From: an uncultured Planctomycetaceae bacterium
GTDB taxonomy: Bacteria > Planctomycetota > Planctomycetia > Pirellulales > UBA1268
Assembly (NCBI GenBank): GCA_903885855.1
Contig: CAISKG010000461.1
Coordinates: 1-7,583, forward strand
DNA length: 7,583 nt
Direction of reading: 5' to 3'
Made by a program: the position numbers and the translations under genes. Positions 1 to 6,249 of the stretch are shown here, piece after piece (position 1 is the stretch's first letter; the number at the start of each line of letters is the position of its first letter). The notes beneath the pieces were generated by a model. The model was not told where the DNA came from, did not search any database, and saw nothing but the letters and a program-made list of their open reading frames with translations.

Positions 1-657
<657 letters not shown>

Positions 658-719
658 GCGGCGGTCCGGGGCGGGCGGGGGACAGGGGATCGTAGCAGAC
701 CGGAGGCACCGCCCGCGCG

Positions 720-2375
720 TCAGAACTGCTGGGCCACGTAGCGGCGGCGCAGGCGGCCGCGGATCCAGACCGCGGTCACGTTGAGCAGCGCGATGATCCC
801 CACCAGCAGGAACGTGATCGTGAACACCATCGGCTTGGCCGCCTGGCTGTTGGGGCTCTGGAAACCCACGTCGTAGATCAGGTAGGCCAGGTGCATGAAT
901 TCCCGCTCCGGGTGGACGAAGGGGAAGGTGCCGTCGATGGGCAGGTCGAGGGCCAGCTTCTTCACCCCCACGAGCATCAGCGGCGCCACCTCGCCGGCAC
1001 CGCGGGCCATCGCCAGGATGAGCCCGGTCATGATGCCCGGCAGCGCCCTCGGCAGCACGATCCGCCGGATCGTCTGCCACTTCCCCGCGCCGCAGGCGTA
1101 CGATCCCTCGCGCATCGAATTCGGCACCGCCGCCAGCGCCTCCTCGGTGGCCACGATGACCACCGGGAGCGTGAGCAGGGCGAGGGTCAGCGACGCCCAC
1201 AACAGCCCGCCGGTGCCGAAGGTGGGCTGGCCGTCGGCGACGAGCGCCGGGCGGAAGAAGAGGTCGTCGATCGAGCCGCCGAGGACGTAGCAGAAGAAGC
1301 CCAGGCCGAACGCGCCGTAGACGATGCTCGGCACCCCGGCGAGGTTGTTGATGGCGATCCGCACCGCCGAGGTCACCGGTCCGCGCGTGGCGTACTCGCG
1401 CAGGTAGAGCGCCGCCAGCACGCCGAAGGGGGCCACCAGGAGCGCCATGATGAGCGTCATCGCCACGGTGCCCCAGATGGCGGGGAAGACGCCCCCGGCG
1501 CTGTTGGCCTCGCGCGGGTCGTCGGCGAGGAACTCCCCCCAGCGGGAGCCGTAGACGGCGAGCTTCCCGGCCAGCGAAAGGTCGTTGGGGCGCCAGGCCC
1601 GGACGATGTCGGCCAGTGGCACGACCAGCGTCGCCCCGCCGGCCGTGGCGAACTCCACCCCGAAGCCCTCGTTCTCAGCGCGGAGCCGGGCCGTGCGCTC
1701 GTCGAGCACGCGCTCCTGCGCCGCCACCTCGGCGGCGACGGTCGCCTCCCGGGCCGCGGCGGCCCCGCGCCCCGCGGCGTCGGCGTCGAGATCGCGTGCC
1801 ACCACCGCCAGCCGCGCGTCGCGCAGGCGCCGCTGGAGCGCGGCCCGGTCGTGCTTGTCGATGCGCCAGGCCTCGCGCCACCGGCGCCGCGCGGCGGGGT
1901 GGCGCTCGAGGAAGGCGGCCCAGGTGGCCGCGGGCGTGTCGGCGATCACCTCGTCGCCGTGGAGGAGGCGGCGCGGGAAGGCGTGGAGCCGGCCCCCCTC
2001 GAGGCGTTCCACGACCGCCGCGTCGGCGGGGCGCGTCGTGCCGCGGATGGCGGCGTCGCCGAGCCATTCGAAATGGTTGCCGGTGAACTCGAAATCGGCG
2101 GTGCGCAGCAGGCGGCGGGCGCCCCCGGCAGGATCGTCCTCCCGGGCCACCTCCTCGCCGAGCACGCGCCTCCCGTCGGCCAGCTCGACGAGGTCGAGCG
2201 GTCGGGGCCAGAACGTGCCCGCCCCCCGCACCGCGATGTAGCCGAGGAGCCCGACGATCATCGCCGTGGCCAGCGACAGCGCGCCCCCGGTGAGCCACAC
2301 CCAGGGCTCGCCGTGCGCGGCCAAGGCCGCGTGCGTCGATCGCCGCCGGCGGCGGCGCGTGCGGTCAGAGCTCAT
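720..2375 (-). CDS. pstA: Phosphate ABC transporter permease PstA, long form (551 aa)
   Basis: Inner-membrane permease that pairs with PstC to form the phosphate channel. After an Arg-rich N-terminus there is a first membrane segment (about residues 27-49), then an extracytoplasmic region of about 245 residues. The canonical permease half follows: hydrophobic segments near 299-324, 343-365, 388-409, 446-470 and 516-535. The INNLAGVPSIVYGAFGLGFF stretch (342-361) and the EAA loop that contacts PstB (EEALAAVPNSMREGSYACGA, then GKWQTIRRIVLPRALPG, 411-447) are typical of PstA. At 551 residues it is much longer than E. coli PstA (about 296). Long PstA proteins are known in Pseudomonas and Vibrio and often carry an N-terminal DUF3333-type region; whether this insert belongs there I cannot tell. 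The start at 2375 is chosen because it has GGAGGT just upstream and is followed directly by the charged leader and first membrane segment. The start overlaps pstC by 11 bases, which suggests translational coupling. Confidence 0.95.
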   Translation of the reverse strand: MSSDRTRRRRRRSTHAALAAHGEPWVWLTGGALSLATAMIVGLLGYIAVRGAGTFWPRPLDLVELADGRRVLGEEVAREDDPAGGARRLLRTADFEFTGNHFEWLGDAAIRGTTRPADAAVVERLEGGRLHAFPRRLLHGDEVIADTPAATWAAFLERHPAARRRWREAWRIDKHDRAALQRRLRDARLAVVARDLDADAAGRGAAAAREATVAAEVAAQERVLDERTARLRAENEGFGVEFATAGGATLVVPLADIVRAWRPNDLSLAGKLAVYGSRWGEFLADDPREANSAGGVFPAIWGTVAMTLIMALLVAPFGVLAALYLREYATRGPVTSAVRIAINNLAGVPSIVYGAFGLGFFCYVLGGSIDDLFFRPALVADGQPTFGTGGLLWASLTLALLTLPVVIVATEEALAAVPNSMREGSYACGAGKWQTIRRIVLPRALPGIMTGLILAMARGAGEVAPLMLVGVKKLALDLPIDGTFPFVHPEREFMHLAYLIYDVGFQSPNSQAAKPMVFTITFLLVGIIALLNVTAVWIRGRLRRRYVAQQF

Positions 2376-4989
2376 GCGACCTCCGCCGGAAGCGCTCGCG
2401 GATGATCTCCGCCGCGGTGTTGAGGACGAAGGTGATGGCGAAGAGCACCAGCGCCGCGAGGAACAGCACCCGGTAGTGGGCGCTGCCACGCGCGGCCTCG
2501 GGCAGCTCGGTGGCGATGGCGGCGGAGAGGGTCTGGAATCCGTTGAACAGGTTCCAGTCGACGATCGGCGTGTTGCCGGCGGCCATGAGCACGACCATCG
2601 TCTCCCCCACCGCGCGTCCCAGGCCGATCATCACCGCCGAGAAGATGCCGCTGGTGGCGGCGGGGAGCATGACGCGGATCGCCGTCTGCCAGGGGGTGGC
2701 ACCGGCCCCGAGGGAGGCGCTGCGCAGGTGGTCGGGCACGCTCGCGAGGGCGTCGTCGGCGATGGTGAACACCAGCGGGATGATGGCGAAGCTCATGCCG
2801 AAGGCCACGACCATGGCGTTGCGCTGCACGTAGCTGCCCAGGAGGCCGCCGCGCGCGTCGAGGCGCAGGGCGTCGAGGAAGGTGGCGGCCACCAGCGCCA
2901 GCCCCACCGCGGCGACGGCGCCGGCGAGGAACACCGCCAGCGACACCAGCCCCGCCCTCTCCCGCCCCCAGCCGACGCTCACCCGCCGCAGCCACGGATT
3001 GACCTGCCGGCCCACCGCCAGCGCCACCGCCAGGCTGCAGGCCGGCAGGCAGGCGATCACCCATCCCCCCACGCCGCTACCGCCGCGGCCGTCGAGCCAG
3101 GCGCGCAGGTCGCCCCCGAACAGCGCCCGCTCCACCAGCGGCGCCGCGGCGACGGCGGCCGCGGCCCCCAGCGGCAACCCGAGGCAGCCGATCACCGGCA
3201 GCCGCCAGGGGGCGAGGCGCATCCGCACGCCCGGGGGGAGCATCTGCCACAGGTGGGCGCCGGTGAGGAGCACCGCGGGCACCGCGAAGAAGGCCGTCAC
3301 CACCGGGGCCAGCCGGGCTTCGATCCAGGGGGCGAACACCAGCCCCGCGACGAACCCCAGCACCACGCTCGGCAGGCTGGCCATCATCTCGATCGCCGGC
3401 TTGATGCGGGCCCGCCAGCGGGCGTGGAGGAACTGCGTGGAGAAGATCGCCGCCAGGATCGCCACCGGCGTCGCGAACAGCATCGCGTACAGCGTGGCCT
3501 TGAGCGTGCCGAAGACCAGCGGCACGAATCCGTACTTCGGCTCGAACGTCTCGTGACCGGTCGTCTCCCAGGCGTGGACCACCGCCGGATACCCCTCGTA
3601 CCACACGCGGCCGAAGAGCGTGCCCGCCGACACCTCCGGATGCCCGGCGTCGAATCCCCAGGCCACGAGCCCGGCGCCGTCGGCGGCGAGCAGCTGCCGC
3701 TCGCGCGCCGCCACCGCCACGGCCCGGGGGGGAGTCTCCAGCCGCCCGTCGCCGACCGCGGCGGCGGCCAGCACCGCGCCGCCGGTGGTCGACTGCAGCA
3801 GCCGCAGGGCGCCGTCGGCGGTGGCCGCCGCGAAGAGGCGCGACCGCGGCGAGGCGGCCAGCGCCGTCACCGCCGCGGGCCCGGCCGGTGGCGCGGGGAA
3901 TTCGCGGGCGGCCACGACGGCCAGCCCGTCGTCGGCCTCGGCCTCGGGCCTCCGGGCCGCGAAGAACACGCGCACCACGCCGGTGCGGTCGCCGACGGCC
4001 AGGGCGGTGCCGCCGAAGAGGCGGGCCACGGCCGTGGCACCGGCGCCCGCCTGGAACGACTCCGCCAGCCGCGGCGCCGTGATCTCGCGGATCGCGTAGC
4101 GACGGCCGCGGCCGTCGGCGGCGATCGCCCACACCTGGTCGCCGTTCTCCGAGACGCGCACGTGCGCCGCGCGGAACGGCTCCGTCCCGGCGTCGTCGGC
4201 GTCGGGCGGGATGGTCGCCCCCTCGCGCTTCGTGACCTCCTTGCCGGTGAGCATGTTGCGCTTCCGCGACAGGCGCTCGACGCGGATCGCCCCGTCGGCC
4301 GCGGCGGCGACCACCACCGGCGCTCCCCCCACGAGCGCCTGGTCGACGTCGACGATCGGCGTGGCGAGGGAGGTCGAGGGCTCGCCGTCGGCGACGGCCA
4401 GCGGCGCGAGCCGCGACCAGCGGTCGGCCCCGGTGCGGAGGATCGCGCCACCGGCGGCCGCCACCACCCCCCCCGTGGGCAGATCGCGCGCGGCCGGGGG
4501 AACGTCGGCCGCGGCGATGAACGCCGATTCGATCCCCACGCGCCCGGTGCGGAACGACCCGTCGGCGAACCCCGCCACCGCGGCGGTGCCCGCCGCGTCC
4601 ACGCGCAGCGCCGTCGCCCCCTCCAGCCCCGTCCCGGCCAGCGCGTCGTCGCGCAGCACGCCCCCGCCCGCCAGATCGACCAGGCGCAGCCGTCCCGCGG
4701 CGACGTCGACGATCCAGCCGACCGCCCCCGTCTCGTCGCTGCCGAGCAGCAGCGGCGCGGTCGACGGCGCGGCGGCGTCGAGCGCCGCGGACCGGGACGG
4801 CCCCAGCGCCGCCGGACGGAACAGCGGCAGTGTCACCGCGACGAGAAATACCGCCATCAGCAGCACGGCCGCGATCGTGCCGATCCCGCCGCCGGTGATC
4901 ACGGCACGGGCCAGCGCGTCGCCGAACCGGACGGACCGGCTCGAGGTCCGACGGCGGGCGCGGCCGGTGAAACTGCGTTCCGGGGTCAT
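2365..4989 (-). CDS. pstC: Phosphate ABC transporter permease PstC, long form with extracytoplasmic propeller-like domain (874 aa)
   Basis: Inner-membrane permease partner of PstA. A basic N-terminus and one membrane segment (about residues 30-56) lead into a soluble region of about 430 residues (57-488), presumably periplasmic, with recurring short strand-like units such as ADGSFR, ADGAIRVERL, ADGRGRRYAI, DRTGVVRVFF and ADGALRLLQS. The membrane domain follows: FGTLKATLYAMLFATPVAIL (493-512), then IEMMASLPSVVLGFVAGLVF (533-552). The EAA loop (DDALASVPDHLRSASLGAGA, ATPWQTAIRVMLPAATSG, 745-781) precedes the GLGRAVGETMVVLMAAGNTP motif (789-808) typical of PstC. The last segment is near 842-862. 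E. coli PstC is about 319 residues; long versions of roughly 680 or more are known in Pseudomonas and Vibrio, and this one is longer still, partly through extra hydrophobic segments at about 598-705. The start at 4989 has only a weak ribosome site but sits right before the leader and first membrane segment. It lies 49 bases after pstS. Confidence 0.95.
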   Translation of the reverse strand: MTPERSFTGRARRRTSSRSVRFGDALARAVITGGGIGTIAAVLLMAVFLVAVTLPLFRPAALGPSRSAALDAAAPSTAPLLLGSDETGAVGWIVDVAAGRLRLVDLAGGGVLRDDALAGTGLEGATALRVDAAGTAAVAGFADGSFRTGRVGIESAFIAAADVPPAARDLPTGGVVAAAGGAILRTGADRWSRLAPLAVADGEPSTSLATPIVDVDQALVGGAPVVVAAAADGAIRVERLSRKRNMLTGKEVTKREGATIPPDADDAGTEPFRAAHVRVSENGDQVWAIAADGRGRRYAIREITAPRLAESFQAGAGATAVARLFGGTALAVGDRTGVVRVFFAARRPEAEADDGLAVVAAREFPAPPAGPAAVTALAASPRSRLFAAATADGALRLLQSTTGGAVLAAAAVGDGRLETPPRAVAVAARERQLLAADGAGLVAWGFDAGHPEVSAGTLFGRVWYEGYPAVVHAWETTGHETFEPKYGFVPLVFGTLKATLYAMLFATPVAILAAIFSTQFLHARWRARIKPAIEMMASLPSVVLGFVAGLVFAPWIEARLAPVVTAFFAVPAVLLTGAHLWQMLPPGVRMRLAPWRLPVIGCLGLPLGAAAAVAAAPLVERALFGGDLRAWLDGRGGSGVGGWVIACLPACSLAVALAVGRQVNPWLRRVSVGWGRERAGLVSLAVFLAGAVAAVGLALVAATFLDALRLDARGGLLGSYVQRNAMVVAFGMSFAIIPLVFTIADDALASVPDHLRSASLGAGATPWQTAIRVMLPAATSGIFSAVMIGLGRAVGETMVVLMAAGNTPIVDWNLFNGFQTLSAAIATELPEAARGSAHYRVLFLAALVLFAITFVLNTAAEIIRERFRRRSHEL
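2379..2384 (-). promoter_or_regulatory. Ribosome binding site of pstA, inside the 3' end of pstC
   Basis: GGAGGT on the minus strand, 3 bases before the pstA ATG at 2375 (4 bases if only GGAGG is counted). It lies within the last codons of pstC, so ribosomes finishing pstC at 2365 would be on top of the pstA start. It decides the start against an in-frame ATG at 2489, which would add 38 low-complexity residues. Confidence 0.75.
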
Positions 4990-4994
4990 GCACG

Positions 4995-5025
4995 CCCCGG
5001 CGGCGGCGCCGTCGGGCTTCCGGGG
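4995..5025 (-). other. Possible stem-loop in the pstS-pstC gap
   Basis: CCCCGG (5025-5020) can pair with CCGGGG (5000-4995) around a 19-base loop that holds a CGGCGCCG palindrome. It fills most of the 49-base gap and would cover the region where the pstC ribosome site should be. Such a structure could keep PstS levels above those of the permeases, as is often seen between binding-protein and permease genes, but the base composition makes chance pairing likely. Confidence 0.25.
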
Positions 5026-5038
5026 GGGATTCCGTCGG

Positions 5039-6055
5039 TCACGGGGCGATCCCCACCCCCTCGAGAGCCTCCTTCGCCACCAGCCCGGTGATCGGCAGGT
5101 AGCCGTCCTTCTTCACGTCGGCCTGTCCCTCGGCGGAGAGCACGTAGCGGAGGAACTCGCGCCGCAGCGGGTCGAGCTCGCTGCCCGGCTTGTGGTTCAC
5201 GCTCAGGTAGAGGAACCGGGCCAGCGGGTAATCGCCGCTGTAGGCCCGCTCGGGGTCGGTCGGCACCGGCTCCTCGCCCGTCTTCGCGGCCAGGGGCACG
5301 GCACGGACGTCGGCGGTCGCGTACCCCACGCCGCTGTAGCCGATGCCCGCCTTGTCGCTGGCGACGGCCTGCACGACCGCGGAACTGCCCGGCTGCTCCT
5401 TGACGGTGGGCTTGAAGTCGCCCTTGAACAGCGCGTGCTCCTTGAAGTAGCCGTAGGTGCCGCTGGTCGCGTTGCGTCCGTAGAGGCTGATGGGGCGGTT
5501 CTTCCATTCCCCCTCGAGGCCCAGATCGCCCCAGGTGCGGATGTCCGTCTTCGCCCCGCCCGTGCGGTTCTTGGAGAAGATCGCGTCCACCTGCTCGAGC
5601 GACAGGCTCTTGATGGGATTGTCCTTGTGGACGAACACCGCCAGCATGTCGATCGCCACCGGCACGACCGTGGGAGCGTAGCCGTGCTTCTCCTTGAAGG
5701 TGTCGACCTCGGAGGGCTTCCAGTCGCGGCTCATCGGGCCGAACGACGCCGTGCCCTCGGTGAGCGCCGGGGGCGCCGACGCCGACCCCTTCCCCTCGAT
5801 CCCCTCGCGGACGCCGGGATACGACTTCTTGAACCCCTCCACCCACAGGGCGACGAGGTTGTTCATGGTGTCGGAGCCGACGCACTTGAGCGACCCCGCC
5901 ACCTCGCCGGCGGCCTTGCGGTAGGGGGGCAGCGGGGCGTCGTCCTGGGCCACGAGCACACCGGCCGGGGCGAGGGCGGCGACGAGCGCCGGGACGACCG
6001 ACAGCACCGAGCGACGACGCCGCGGTCCGATGGCCGACGGAAAGAAGCTTCGCAT
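5039..6055 (-). CDS. pstS: Phosphate-binding protein PstS, secreted (338 aa)
   Basis: Extracytoplasmic receptor that binds phosphate and delivers it to PstC-PstA. It begins with a signal peptide: a basic stretch PRRRRS (residues 11-16), a hydrophobic core VLSVVPALVAALAPAGVLVA (17-36), and probable cleavage after A36. There is no lipobox cysteine, so it should be soluble rather than a lipoprotein. The mature part has the family's ligand-binding segments: GSDTMNNL (60-67), FGPMSRDW (105-112), AIDMLAVFVHKDNP (134-147) and the phosphate-loop motif YGRNATSGTYGYFK (192-205), followed by QPGSSAVVQAVASDKAGIGY (221-240). The end, PLARFLYLSVN (277-287) through KKDGYLPI (315-322), is also typical. The length is close to E. 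coli PstS (346). The start at 6055 is chosen because AGGAG lies 7 bases upstream and the signal peptide begins there. It is the first gene of the operon and sits behind a candidate Pho box. Confidence 0.96.
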   Translation of the reverse strand: MRSFFPSAIGPRRRRSVLSVVPALVAALAPAGVLVAQDDAPLPPYRKAAGEVAGSLKCVGSDTMNNLVALWVEGFKKSYPGVREGIEGKGSASAPPALTEGTASFGPMSRDWKPSEVDTFKEKHGYAPTVVPVAIDMLAVFVHKDNPIKSLSLEQVDAIFSKNRTGGAKTDIRTWGDLGLEGEWKNRPISLYGRNATSGTYGYFKEHALFKGDFKPTVKEQPGSSAVVQAVASDKAGIGYSGVGYATADVRAVPLAAKTGEEPVPTDPERAYSGDYPLARFLYLSVNHKPGSELDPLRREFLRYVLSAEGQADVKKDGYLPITGLVAKEALEGVGIAP

Positions 6056-6062
6056 CCTGTGG

Positions 6063-6067
6063 CTCCT
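6063..6067 (-). promoter_or_regulatory. Ribosome binding site of pstS
   Basis: AGGAG on the minus strand, 7 bases before the ATG at 6055. It settles the start of pstS at the signal peptide rather than at an in-frame ATG 126 bases further upstream (6181), which would put the candidate operator inside the coding region. Confidence 0.8.
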
Positions 6068-6120
6068 GGAGTCCGGGGGAGCCGACGGCGGCAGGGGGAA
6101 CGCCCCTGGTCGGCGAGCGA

Positions 6121-6126
6121 AGTCTG
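6121..6126 (-). promoter_or_regulatory. Possible -10 element for pstS
   Basis: CAGACT on the minus strand lies 8 bases after the second candidate Pho-box unit. In PhoB-activated promoters the box replaces the -35 element and a -10 follows at about this distance. Only three of six bases match TATAAT, though these include the second A and the final T. No better -10 is visible in this GC-rich gap. Confidence 0.2.
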
Positions 6127-6135
6127 GGGGGGGAA

Positions 6136-6152
6136 CGTGAGGGTTTCGTGAG
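6136..6152 (-). promoter_or_regulatory. Candidate Pho box (PhoB-type binding site) upstream of pstS
   Basis: On the minus strand, CTCACGA (6152-6146) is followed after four bases (AACC) by CTCACGT (6141-6135), so the unit repeats with an 11-base period. Pho boxes in E. coli and Streptomyces are direct repeats of about 7 bases with the same 11-base period and a TCA core, for instance CTGTCAT in E. coli. The site lies 79 bases before the pstS start codon, a normal distance for an operator. The unit sequence matches no published consensus exactly, so the call rests on period, core and position. I see no convincing third unit on either side. Confidence 0.5.
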
Positions 6153-6207
6153 ACGGGCGGTCGCGGGGGCAATCCTCGCACGCGCCGCCCCGCGACTCAA
6201 CGTCCCC

Positions 6208-6223
6208 CCGCCGCTACCGGCGG
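6208..6223 (-). other. GC hairpin between the dehydrogenase gene and pstS
   Basis: A perfect 6-base stem, CCGCCG / CGGCGG, with a GTAG loop on the minus strand, 26 bases after the dehydrogenase stop codon. Its position would suit a transcript end, but no T-run follows, so it is not a standard intrinsic terminator. In DNA this GC-rich, a stem of this size can arise by chance. Confidence 0.3.
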
Positions 6224-6249
6224 AGAGGCCCCGCCGCCCCTCCCCCCGG

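Noticed and set aside
891..2405. A 504-codon open frame on the plus strand
   Set aside because: Antisense to pstA and low in complexity, with no family signature; the minus-strand frame encodes a clear PstA.
2376..2489. Upstream extension of pstA to an in-frame ATG at 2489
   Set aside because: The added residues are Ser/Arg/Pro-rich and come from reading pstC in another frame; the ATG at 2375 has GGAGGT.
2266..5091. A 941-codon open frame on the plus strand
   Set aside because: It lies antisense to pstC and parts of its neighbours. Its product is a Gly/Arg/His/Glu-rich low-complexity chain with no recognisable domain, the usual by-product of a high-GC gene read on the opposite strand.
4211..6151. 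A 646-codon open frame on the plus strand across pstS and part of pstC
   Set aside because: Antisense to two well-recognised genes, Ala/Ser/Arg-rich at first and Gly/Arg/His-rich later, without any motif.
6056..6181. Upstream extension of pstS to an in-frame ATG at 6181
   Set aside because: It would place 42 Pro/Arg-rich residues before the signal peptide and put the candidate operator inside the gene. The ATG at 6055 has AGGAG at ideal spacing.
6208..6223. Intrinsic terminator after the dehydrogenase gene
   Set aside because: The stem is only 6 bases and the following minus-strand bases are GGGGACGTTG rather than a T-run; I list it only as a hairpin.
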